A stretch of 27,522 nucleotides of DNA from Saccoglossus kowalevskii (lineage: Eukaryota; Hemichordata; Enteropneusta; Harrimaniidae): the NCBI RefSeq assembly GCF_000003605.2, contig NW_003137821.1, positions 199,925-227,446 on the forward strand. Reading direction: 5' to 3'. Positions 9,061-19,130 of this stretch are shown piece by piece. The position numbers and the translations under genes were made by a program. Positions within the stretch are counted from its first letter, which is position 1. Every line of letters starts with the position of its first letter. The notes below the pieces were generated by a model, which searched no databases, was not told where the DNA came from, and saw nothing but the letters and a program-made list of their open reading frames with translations.

Positions 9061-10480
9061 TCTCTATTAAACCATGACATGATAGTCTCGGTCACCCGAC
9101 TTTCACGCCTTGGTCCCACCCGAACCAGATGGTTTACATGATATTTTTCTGATTTAGGTGATTATCATATCGCGTGGGATGATAGTCTGTTTTTCTTAGT
9201 TATGTGTTCATTAGTCAGAGATTCTTATTTACCGACGCGGCGTTCTCCATCAGTTCTGGATGACCAGTGTAGCATACCTGACAAGTATGGTATCCACTTA
9301 CAGTGAATTTGGGATGCTCATCATCTTGAAATTTCTAAGGATTCTATTCTTTGAGTGAATGCAACCACCCGAGCTTCAGCCGCATCCGCAGAGATGTATG
9401 CATAAATGTCACGATCGCCACTGTCATGATCAGGCACCTGTCCTGCGCGGAAACATGATTGAATGCTGAATATAGATTGGCCTTTGCCAATGACTGGGTA
9501 CACGTGTTGGCCCGTGAATCGCTGACCCGGTCCAACCTGTATGATATATTTATAGTACATGTAGTACAATTTACGAGACTCTCTACCACCATTTTTCAAC
9601 CGATTCGTCAGTAAGTGTGTTATTTTTATATCAATTTCTCCGACATCCTGCTTAGTAAGAAATTATAGAATGATACGGGTCACGATGTTTTAAAATTCAT
9701 TTATTTGTTGATGACAGTCAGCTACGGAAATTGATCTCGTTTGTTTCACCACTGGAGTAGTAAGTCGCGTCCTTCACCTTCACCTTGACAAGGTCATTGA
9801 CCGGTACCGCGCCACGGGCAAACCGATAACCACCCCACCACAACAACAACCAACTTAAAATTCAGTTATGTATTGAGTAACCGGTGACTCATAATTGTAA
9901 TAATAATATGTGATGAACAAATGCGTCAATATATTTACTTGGTTTTAGGGTTTTTTTGTTATTTTTTATCTGTTTTTCACAAACAGTTATGTTTAATGTA
10001 TTATTGTTTCAAACTCCAGTTCAACCCGCATAATAAACCAAGAACGTTTCGATCTGTTTTTTTTTTCAGTTTGAAGACGCATTTTTTGGGCTTGTCGGCT
10101 TATCTGTGGTTTCGCAGCTACACGGTTTTGCTGAGGGCAATACGAGAGAGAAATGTGTCGACGTAATGTCGTAATATCTCACTACCCCTTGGCTTGCTAT
10201 CATGTGAATTACGTAGTATACGATGTTTTCGTCGCATTGGGTGTAGTGGTGTGTCAGGTCGACATACATGACGCCAATCAAAAGCAGTGTGGTACCATAG
10301 ACTCCAGGAGGGTCTATGGTGGTACGTTTCTTCAGCGACGGATTTTGCATGTTGTGTACAGAAACCGATAATAGGGATAATCGGGGTCCACTGATGTATA
10401 TCGAAGGTATTTTTCGATGTTCTTTTATGAATTCTTGTATTCTTGATATAATGCGTTTTCTCACAAATTAAATAAAGATT
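9061..10480. other. Intergenic segment, no supported gene
   Basis: Unique-looking, CpG-rich sequence. Minus-strand ORFs at 9321-9599 (92 codons) and 10066-10558 (132-146 codons, two frames) have no recognised family. The 9321-9599 ORF is the more protein-like of these and is noted as a finding. A short perfect-stem hairpin sits at 10294-10320. Confidence 0.45.
10294..10320. repeat. Hairpin with 9-bp perfect stem
   Basis: ACCATAGAC (10294-10302) and GTCTATGGT (10312-10320) are exact reverse complements around a 9-nt loop, with outer GGT and GGTAC extending the symmetry imperfectly. Confidence 0.7.
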
Positions 10481-12480
10481 TGTTCGAGTCGTTAACAGGG
10501 CTGCGATTGGAATTCTTCGCAAACGAGTGGTTGATACGCAGATTGAGAATCTGCGCAAACGTCGTATTAGGTTACGTCACTTTTGATAAGGGAACAATAA
10601 CAGCACGTTTGGTGACATCATTTAGCCACCGTCAGACAGCTGAGTTGACAGTCATCCCCTTCAAGCGATCAAAATATATTATTATCATATCGCAACTCAG
10701 ATGTGTACTTTTACGATGACGGCGACGTATGCTGCCTATGTACACACACATGTTATTTCTGTGGTGGTTTCGATTTTCAATTTGCGGCTTGGTTTTTGCG
10801 GTTGATGGAATAGAACATTGTATGTATTTATATTGCGTCTTTGGGAAATAACCGTAGCACGGTTAGGGGCCAACAAAACACGACATCCCCGGCTATGAAC
10901 AGATTATGAACAAACCCATTTGAGTCGTCTTCTGTACGATGATAAAATATACAATCTGTCGAACCCTTCACGTTGCATGTAGTCGTGTGGATACAAAATG
11001 AGAAGAGAGCGCTTATCGATAAGACTAGTATATGTATATTCTAGCTTTTCCTCGCTTCATCAGTACGCGTACGTATGGTTAGGTGATGTCCTCTTGGCAC
11101 AATCACATGTCGTTAATAATATAGCAGACGTAATCACTTTCCTGGAATGTTTCCATTCAGTACTGGACTGGGGATTAATGATTTTATTTCTAACAATGAG
11201 GACATATTGATCGCTTTACAGGAGGTCGGAAAGACACTGATAAAAAGCTCGGATAATTTCCCGCGCTTTTAAAGCGCAAAATTCGTTTTTCCTTCTTTGT
11301 TGCCGATGTCTATTTGCGTACGTGTTTTTATCCTTTTAAACGTCCCTTTAATATTTCACCTTTGTTCATAAGTGAGAAGGCTCTGGTAAACGTGCAAACA
11401 AACGAACAAAACAGTGTCAATATTTCACAAAACAGGGTTCTTATATCTGAAATATATTCCTTTAGTGAGTCCTTCTATTACCGTCCGATTTCCGTTGTTT
11501 GTCTCTTCACAGTCTTTTTCCCCCGTGGGTGTATTTAGCTAACATGACGATGCAGTTTTTTTTGTTGTTTTTTGGTAGAATGCATAAATGGGAGGAACTC
11601 ATCCGATACTGTCTCTGCGGCACAATACGTCCCTAAATTCAATCAATTGGGGAGAAGAAATATTGCATGAGTTGTAACAATGTTACAATAAAACTGGCGC
11701 TGAACGTGATCATTGTTACAATTCACATCAACGTAGATGTCTATTTCGTAGCTAATTACAATACCCAGTGCGCCGTTCAACTCATACAAAAGCGACGCTG
11801 GCCTCCCACTTCCATTGGCGGGGTTTATTACAACTATATATTTTCCGGCTGTCTGAATGACGTTTAATGTCAGACGAGCTATTGTCAAATTTTTGATCCG
11901 TGCACAAAGAACCGGTTACAAATTAATTCCCGGGAACGGGGGCGCATCTAACCTCGTCTACTAATAATGTCTTAGACGCTATACATTGGCAACAAAAACG
12001 TTAACAATGACTGCCAGTTATCTTATGTTACGACGTCTTTAAACTTTGAATATTCTAAGCACGTATTATTATTATTATTATTTCGACGCTTAGAGCGAGC
12101 ATTTAACATTCTCTATCGCGGCAAATGGGAAAGGGCTACCATCTTGGGGCATCATGTTAGCACAAGTGCCGGGTACTTACGATGTAACCTGCCTTGTCGG
12201 CCGGGGGTCGTTGGATTGTTCAAATTTCTTAATCGACACCAAAAAAAATCATTCCAGGAAATTATAATGTTGTTTTCTGTTGTTGATACAAAAACGCTCG
12301 TCATTATTGTTAGAATGTCTCCATATACTCGATAGTTATTATTGATGCGTCGTTTACTCCGCATCGCTTCATGATTTATTATCAATGAAAATGGTAAAGC
12401 GAGGACGAACTTAAAAGGATGACAGTCGTCCGAGTTCAAGAGTGTGATAGGATTAAACGTCAAAAGCATAACAATTACAT
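10481..12480. other. Intergenic segment, no supported gene
   Basis: No recognisable coding sequence. Small symmetric elements: CGCAGATT-GAG-AATCTGCG hairpin (10537-10555), the near-palindrome GCGCTTTTAAAGCGC (about 11271-11286), and Sox-like inverted sites (11672-11721). A short ATT run lies at 12064-12082. ORFs of 62-105 codons occur on both strands and look random. Confidence 0.45.
11672..11721. promoter_or_regulatory. Inverted Sox-like sites (TTGTAACAATG)
   Basis: TTGTAACAATG (11672-11682) recurs inverted as CATTGTTACAA (11711-11721), 11-bp perfect arms. The first arm also belongs to a tight hairpin, TTGTAAC-AAT-GTTACAA. AACAATG/CATTGTT fits the HMG-box (Sox) consensus, and head-to-head pairs are known for SoxE dimers; spacing here is larger than usual. 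Confidence 0.35.
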
Positions 12481-12732
12481 TCGTGTAGTATTTGCACCCC
12501 CCATGTTTTTCTCTCCTGTCAAGTGTCGTCCATTTTATTCGTATGAACTAAAAATTTAAAAAAATATAATAGAAATAGTAAAAATTCACAACTTCCCTGG
12601 ATAAAGGTGTTTAGGTTCTCGGGTTGTTCTTTTGCAATGACCCGCCCATTGAGTTAATTTCAAGTCAATACAGAGGACAATCTGTCAATTACGCGAGCTG
12701 TCTGGTGACATCATTACGTACGCTGCTCCCCA

Positions 12733-12742
12733 TTACGTAATA
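12733..12742. promoter_or_regulatory. PAR-bZIP/C/EBP palindrome ATTACGTAAT
   Basis: A perfect 10-bp palindrome identical to the PAR-bZIP consensus (RTTACGTAAY). A second TTACGTA lies about 20 bp upstream (CATTACGTACG) and TGACATCA just before that, so this is a small cluster of bZIP-like half sites. Confidence 0.4.
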
Positions 12743-13339
12743 CTAGTACGTGTTCTACCGCCGAGGGCGCTATTGTAATTGTGTTCTTTGTCAGTTGTAA
12801 AGAACGAACGCGGGAGGGAAATCCTTTTAGTAACTGCACAGGGTATCTCAGTGTTTACATGTTCATTTTGTGTTTACTACGTTGTCATGACAATGCATAA
12901 TAATAACAGATTGATTTCGAATTGTTCACATACGTGCATATAAAAATGTATTATGTTGATTTCATTTCAATATATCCCAACAAACTATTGGATTTGTGCC
13001 AAAAATGTATGAGGCGACGGCTGGAACAGTTGATAATGTTGGTTCAGGGTCGCTGAAATCAAGGTTTCGCTTCCTAATAACAATTAACATATGAAAGGAT
13101 TCGCGCGATAGTCGGGCGCCCCTCGAAATTATGATATTGGCCAACAGCTGCTGTGAATAAAATACACTATGTATGCACAATGTTACATATCTCGGTGTTG
13201 GTGCCTATTTTAAACATGTCTGATTCATCCAAAACTCTCCATTCGTCGGTCAAATCATTTTGACATTCAGTTTTCATTGTTATTTGCATTTCCAACAAAA
13301 GAAAAATGACATCATCGCACCAATAATTCCAAAACGATA

Positions 13340-13358
13340 TGTTGGCCCGATGCCAACA
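13340..13358. promoter_or_regulatory. Full NFI palindrome TTGGC-N5-GCCAA
   Basis: TGTTGGC-CCGAT-GCCAACA: the nuclear factor I dimer consensus with the correct 5-bp spacing, extended by one matching base pair on each side to 7-bp arms. A chance match of this length is unlikely at any given place, but occupancy is unknown. Confidence 0.5.
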
Positions 13359-13731
13359 GTCAGACGACAGACACCGTTGTTACATCCCCCTCATTACGTA
13401 TAATATATTTAATGACTCAACGCTCGACTATGTCTACCAGCACGCGCATTAATATATTCACAAGTACCATCCACAGTTTTAGACGCCAAACAAGCACACA
13501 AAAAACTTATTTTATTTCTGAAAATAAAGCTACGGCATGAATTGATGTTCATAACCGCAACATCGCGTGTGCTGTGATTCACTGTGTGGGTCGATGTGGA
13601 ATACATTTTGTGTAGCATCGATTTTTTCCACCGTATATTTTTTTTTATTGACGGACTACCACAGATCAAAACAACATTCACCATGTGAACGGCGTCACTT
13701 ACACCCACACACGTCATAGTCGCTCTTCGTC

Positions 13732-13742
13732 TCTAGGGGGCG
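13732..13742 (+). promoter_or_regulatory. CTCF-like core TAGGGGGCGC
   Basis: TAGGGGGCGC matches all ten bases of the CTCF core YAGRKGGCRS, preceded by TCTC. The surrounding sequence (CTTCGTCTCTAG...GCGACTTATT) is closely repeated at 18793-18818, where the core is TAGAGGGCGT. Confidence 0.3.
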
Positions 13743-14340
13743 CGACTTATTGTAATCGTGTATCCCGCAAGCACAACGCGTAATTTTTAATCATTAATTT
13801 TTGATTATATTGGATTTGAAGCAGGTGGCCATCGCTTGGTGTATTACGCAATATTAACGCTCTAGTCTCCAGACAGTCGAACTGGAAAAAGCTGCCAAAA
13901 ATGAACCTGATACCGTATATCAGAAAAGCACACCTGTTCAGTGTCCTGTTCGCTGTCGCTGCAATGTCCCCGACACAGCTGTGAACCACGCACGCTGACC
14001 CCCGATCGGTACATCATCAAGACATCCGTCACAGCCGGTGTCGTCTCACCTTTGCTGGGATCGTGTGGGAGCTTTCCACTATTTCTGGGTTATCTTTTTG
14101 TTCCGATGATTCTACGTCACAAAGGAGAGATAATTGGTAAAGTAAACGATGAATTCGCGATTATTGTGCGCGGTGGGAATGTCTCCAGTTGTGTCACACG
14201 ACCGATGACGGAGGGCAAATGTTTGCCCGGATTGTCAAACATGATTGTACGCAATATTGTGTTTATTTAATCATTATTTTATCGGTTTGGAATTGCTGTG
14301 GTCTGAGCAACGAATAGCACAAGATACGATGGCGATACTG

Positions 14341-14580
14341 GGCCGCGTCCGTAAATATCATCGTGAAACATAATTCGTAGCGAAATCGCGCGTCGTACAT
14401 CTACATGTTTGCATCGACTAATTTAAATGAGTCGCATCGCGGTCGCATCATTACACCGAAAGAATGGTTGCACAACAGAGTCGTCGTCCCGGGGTCGTCG
14501 TCATGCTGAAAGCTTTTACTAAACGTCAGTGTGCAGCTTTCGTCGGGACGCGCTCAGAATTTTTAACGAAACCAGGCAGA
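14341..14580. promoter_or_regulatory. CpG-dense patch (candidate promoter)
   Basis: By hand count 27 CpG in 240 bp, clearly above the surrounding density, with clusters such as AAATCGCGCGTCG and GTCGTCGTC. It contains an ATG in a good context (AGAATGG at 14464) opening a 64-codon ORF with a possible donor, ACG|GTATGA, at 14653. It could be a promoter with a first exon; nothing downstream confirms a gene. Confidence 0.3.
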
Positions 14581-15540
14581 CTAGGCGTAATGCTATCGCT
14601 TCTGCAAACGTACCTGGGGATTGATGAGCTGTCTGCGGATCTCAAGGACACGGTATGACATATATCATGGCCGAAGCGCCTACGATAATCATGACAAAAA
14701 CAAACTACTATGAAAAACATACTGATATAAATATCTACGATGGTCAACCTGATTGTAACTGATTTTCCCGATGATATAGGCACGTGATGGCGTCCCGGGG
14801 GCGTCCCCTGGTCTACTCGTAATAATCTCCCATCCACGAGAATATGCGAAAGAAACACACGAGTTCTCTCACTAAGTCGTTTTTTTTTCTCGCGGCGAAA
14901 TGTACAATTCAATACTATTTTGAAATGAATCATAGGTAACATATGCTGAAATGTCACATACTATAAATCCTTACAATTGAAACTAAGCCGTATAATCGTC
15001 GTCAACTCACGTTGCTTGGCATCTGTGTCCATCGATACTGTACTGTTCGTGATAGACTGCATAAAAATACTATTTTAAGAAATATTTGTGTAAATTTTTG
15101 CCTTGTTCATGTTTTATTACATCAAATCGATCCAGCTTTTTTTCCGCGACGGTAGCTTTTTTTTTGATTTTTTTTTTCTTTTACGTGACATCACGCAAAC
15201 ACTAAAAATACACATTTACGGAACCTACTGTGGTGATTCAGAACTTTCACTCTTTCGTTCGCTCACAAACATCTGTTTGTGTGGGTCTGCTACATCCCAT
15301 TGACTCTAACATACAATACAACACGAATCCACCCACCCCATCCCACGAGTCAGGAGTGAATGCGATTGACGGCGGTCTGAGTGGTTCCTCCACAACGTAA
15401 GACCACTAAAAATCACTCATTATTGTGATGATGATCATGATGATGACGTTGACGATGACGATGATGGTAACGTAGAGTTTTAGATCATTGTCTTATGATA
15501 GCGAATATAATAAGTAGTTAAACGTACAATAAATCACAAA
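14581..15540. other. Intergenic segment, no supported gene
   Basis: Ordinary mixed sequence with several T runs and a GAT-rich stretch (15426-15467). A 143-codon minus-strand ORF (14526-14957) overlaps the CpG-dense patch but has no recognised content. Confidence 0.45.
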
Positions 15541-16744
15541 GTTCTCAAGTTTGGGATGTAATTTCATATATTCAAACTTCTTAAGTAAATATTGATGGAC
15601 CAAATTAGAGAGATTGTTAAAAGTTGGTTATCTCGTCCGTATCGATGGGTTCTTGATATTAGTAATTCCCATGTTTCTTTGTGAAGCATCAGATTCTTCA
15701 TTCCTACTCTCAACATCTCTGTCATCTGCATTGGTACATCAATCCTCTCAATCTGAGACTCTTAAACAGAGAACACTGAAATAGTGTTACGGTTAGAGGT
15801 TAAGAGTTAGAGATTGGAGTAGTCGGATTTAGTTGTCGGGTATGTGCATGTGTTAGTATTATGCAACTGGACTGATAGAGTTTTCAAACCTAACTTTAAG
15901 TTAGTTTTCTTACTGTCCAATATTCTCGGTATTTGCATGTATTGGTCAGTGATTTGTGTGCAATCAACAATACGATATGATGTCCCGTGCTGATGTTATC
16001 AATGATGGAACTATTGTAAACGTTTTGTCCACCATGAATAATTTGCTACTTGGAGTGTTTCTATGAATATGACCATTTCAACCGCACACAAACACTTCAA
16101 ATCACCAGTAGAAATATAAATAGTATACATACTCTCTAAGTAGTTGCAAAAAGCCATTGATTTGCCGATTAGTAAGAATGCCAAACACCTGTTATCTGAA
16201 TGATTACAACACATACTTTTCGCAACCAAGGGGATTTTTTGAACCCCACACACAATACGGCTTTTTGAAGATTCACCAGAAGGAATGAAAAGGATTGACT
16301 TTTGGGCACAAAAGCGACTCAACGACAACAAATGTGCCTGTTATACATACGCCCTCTGCAAAAAATATCTTAGACATGAGCAAGCGAGCGAATAGTGGCC
16401 GTCTTGCCAACCACTCCTGGCAGGAAAACAAAATCTGCAAAAATCAAAAGCAATATTCAGCAAATTGACTCCACAAAAAAGTCAAATGGATAGAAGGAAT
16501 ATTAAAAAGGAGCAACATTTTGATAAAACATCAAGCTGGAGCTAGAACAAGGCATGTGTCACCTACATGGTGACTTTGTTCTTTCACCTTTTTTTGTAGG
16601 GTTTTCCTGATCACATAGCATGGCAAACATTTCTTAGGATGCATGATCCTGCCAGAAAGTTTTTGATTTGTAAACCAAGGGTTGTTGACCTTGGATAAAT
16701 GCTGCTCACAAAATGCAGATCAGTCAGCCCAATAGACCATTTTC
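15541..16744. other. CpG-poor block, possibly a methylated or transposon-derived unit
   Basis: About 20 CpG in 1200 bp by hand count, and none between about 16405 and 16744, unlike the DNA on either side. No coding sequence is recognised; the minus-strand ORF 16011-16331 (106 codons) carries no known motif. A hairpin GTCACC-ATGTA-GGTGAC lies near 16558-16574. The block ends abruptly at the CpG-dense patch that follows. Confidence 0.4.
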
Positions 16745-17084
16745 CGTTCACTGCGAGAATCACGCGTTATGCGTGAAATCGAACGTAAAAACAGGACAAA
16801 CAAAGGTCATAGCGTCGTAGTGGCGTCAAACATCGCGTGGGATTCGACAAACGCGAAAGTATTTTGGGGGACATTCCATGCTTTATAATGTGCTGTCCAC
16901 ATTTGATGATAGACAATTTCGATTAAGTGAGGGTATTCGGAAGCAATATTCCTCTGTCGAAGATCGGCCGGTCGATGTGAGCTACGAAATAAAGAAATTC
17001 GAGTTAAAAATCAAATCGTTCGATTTTTACAGCAGACGTTCGACGCGCGTCTTTCATGCATCTCGCGAGATCTCGCAATTGTAC
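16745..17084. promoter_or_regulatory. CpG-dense island with TCTCGCGAGA
   Basis: About 34 CpG in 340 bp by hand count, roughly twice what base composition predicts, between two CpG-poor blocks. It includes a perfect TCTCGCGAGA palindrome (17061-17070), GACGCGCGTC just before it, and TCACGC-GTTAT-GCGTGA at the left end. An 85-codon + strand ORF (16878-17135) spans much of it. This looks like an unmethylated promoter; direction of transcription is not clear. Confidence 0.45.
17061..17070. promoter_or_regulatory. TCTCGCGAGA palindrome (BANP-type CGCG element)
   Basis: Exact match to the CGCG element found in many vertebrate CpG-island promoters and bound by BANP in a methylation-sensitive way. 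The next bases repeat a half site (TCTCGC). Whether the host uses this element is unknown. Confidence 0.4.
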
Positions 17085-18400
17085 GGAAAATCACCTATTA
17101 TAAAGGTATTATTTGACCATTATTATTATTGCTGATGTTTATTGGGAACTTCCCTGTGGGAAGGAATGGGCATGGGAAATCTACTCGCAATGCATTGCGA
17201 AACTGATAAGATTCAATACAGCTGATTCTTTTCACAATTCTTCGTTTAATATGAAACCCATAACAACATCTCTGGCAACTGGCATACATCTTTCTTTCAA
17301 AGTAAGAGATGGAGGTATGGTGGCCATCTTATATATAAAGTGCTTGCATTTGCTAGTGTCATTGTTAGCAAATGTTAGAACCATCCATCCATCAACAATC
17401 TGAAGACCATTCACCGCATCACATACTTGTGACCAGAGAAATAGCACATCAATAGTTTCAGTGCGTTTCTTGATTTGGCGAGATCTTGTTGGTGCTTATA
17501 TATTTGAAGATGGTGCTACTCTCGATGGTAGTGTGGGTATGTTCAATTAACTCTTGTGAACATTTGTCGTTGGACAGTTTAGACTTAGAAATGGATTATT
17601 CAGTAGACATAATTAACTGGAAGCCATTGAAACTGTTGACTCAAACCCAGTGACGAGGACAGTTGTGGTATTAGATGAATATTGGGTTGATGCTGGTGTA
17701 GAAGGCTTGAAGTATTCCAGGTGTTTAGCAGAAATTTCCTTACCCATAGTGTGAGTATGCTGAGAGTGAAACTCTCTGGGGTGATTGTATATTGGACGTT
17801 CACATCCGGGCCTTTGGCGACTAATATCTGCATGCAACACAGGTAAATCTACTATCATCCCCACAGTTTACCAGATCAAAATTACTTAGTTGCCTGGGCG
17901 ACACCAGGCGCATGCTTTGGGATACATGATGGCCCCCATCGGCCAAACCTTTATCCAAACGTATTCTATCGGGTCTGAAAAGGTTTCTGTAAATCAGTCC
18001 ATTATATTCAAGATCGAATAAATCTTCAATTTGACCACGTTGATATTGAAGCTATACAAATTCATTTCTATTCCTACATAGAAACAGTAGTTTAACCCAT
18101 CTCGTATTTATGATATGAATGACAACTTTAAATCAAATAACGATACATATGATATGAATTGAATTCAGTATATTATTACTATTCCAAAACGAATTTTCCC
18201 AAAATTCAACAGAACTTACAACAGCGGAACACAAACAAGGCAACTCAGTATGCCCAACACAAACATTACCCCCTGCTTTACAAGTATTAAACACGGTGCA
18301 AATTGCCTAGAAACACGCACATATCAATACTTTCGTCTTTCCTCTACATATTGCCAACTCAATTGAACAGAGTATGTCCACTTCGAAGCCTGGTGACATC
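17085..18400. other. CpG-poor then mixed segment, no supported gene
   Basis: 17101-17820 has about 12 CpG in 720 bp. Overlapping minus-strand ORFs (17098-17289, 17232-17447, 17600-17864) look like pieces of a degraded frame but none has a known motif. From 17900 on the sequence is AT-rich without visible features. Confidence 0.4.
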
Positions 18401-18700
18401 ATGATTCTGAATATACGGCGAACCAATCGAACTACCCCGAAATGTCATATATCGTGAATAATTCTATTTAATCTCACGTGATCACGCGATGACCAATCAT
18501 AACATAAAAACTGGACATATCAGTAGGGCATCTTATTTAAATTAATTTTAATTCAAATTGATCGCTGTGAGTTTGCATCCAAAAACATACCCTGTATACG
18601 TCTTTCTTCAGTTCAAGTCATGCCCTCTGACGACAAGTAATTCGATGCCGTCACATCATCGATGTTGTTTTGTAGTGCACTGCCAATGGTAGGTTTTTGA
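18401..18700 (+). promoter_or_regulatory. Promoter-like stretch with possible short first exon
   Basis: In order: CCAATC (18423), CACGTG (18475-18480), ACCAATCA (about 18492), an AT-rich TATTTAAAT (about 18535), a 6-codon upstream ORF (18620-18640), then an ATG at 18645 reading MPSHHRCCFVVHCQ up to a possible donor GTAGGT at 18689. The CC-x4-C spacing after MP recalls the start of THAP zinc-binding domains. No second exon was found, so this is only a candidate. Confidence 0.2.
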
Positions 18701-18777
18701 GAGATTCCCTGTACAATTTTGAAACACTACTTACTACACTACTAGTATTTGCTTTTACTCCATCTAAATCACCATTG

Positions 18778-18785
18778 TGACGTCA
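18778..18785. promoter_or_regulatory. CRE palindrome TGACGTCA
   Basis: Exact cAMP-response-type palindrome, close to the CTCF-like core at 18802. Other copies lie at about 6992 and 21046. Confidence 0.35.
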
Positions 18786-18967
18786 TAGAATCACTTCGTC
18801 AATAGAGGGCGTGACTTATTAAATATGGCGTTCACACTGGCAGATTCAAGTTGAAATTCTCAGTAGGTCTCATATTACAATTATCTCATAGTATAACACT
18901 TAAAAGGGAGTTTTTGTTTATATTGAACGATCAACTCTGTATCAAAGTTTGATTAAATTTGAACAGC

Positions 18968-19130
18968 TTAAAGCGGGAGGGTCGTCACCTGCGCACGCGC
19001 GGGAATTGAGTCCCAAGCGATGATAACAACACACACTAAAAACGCAAAGGCACTTGGGTAGACGCATGTTTGTAAACAATGACAAGCTATGGTCATCTAA
19101 CGCATGCGCAGGTGACGACTCCCGCTTTAA
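18968..19130. mobile_element. 163-bp MITE with TTAA ends
   Basis: Terminal inverted repeats of about 30 bp. Left: TTAAAGCGGGAG, two extra G, then TCGTCACCTGCGCA (18968-18995). Right: the reverse complement of TTAAAGCGGGAG joined to TCGTCACCTGCGCA (19105-19130). Twenty-six bases match exactly apart from the 2-bp insertion. Both outer ends are TTAA, the target site duplicated by piggyBac and Kolobok transposons. About 100 bp of internal sequence has no coding capacity, so it would be moved by an enzyme supplied elsewhere. Which superfamily cannot be decided from this copy. Confidence 0.85.

Larger units (their letters stand above)
12481..14340. other. Intergenic segment with palindromic factor sites
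   Basis: No recognisable gene. Contains the ATTACGTAAT and NFI palindromes listed separately and a CTCF-like core at 13732. ORFs at 13409-13717 and 13747-13989 (minus) and 13941-14270 (plus) show no known domain. Confidence 0.45.

Noticed and set aside
10066-10558. Overlapping minus-strand ORFs of 132 and 146 codons
   Set aside because: Two frames overlap over most of their length, composition is unremarkable and no domain is recognised.
14526-14957. 143-codon minus-strand ORF
   Set aside because: No motif recognised; CpG-rich sequence lowers stop-codon frequency and lengthens chance ORFs.
15541-16744. Minus-strand coding gene in the CpG-poor block
   Set aside because: Reading the strand in three frames gave frequent stops and no known domain, so only the CpG pattern is reported.
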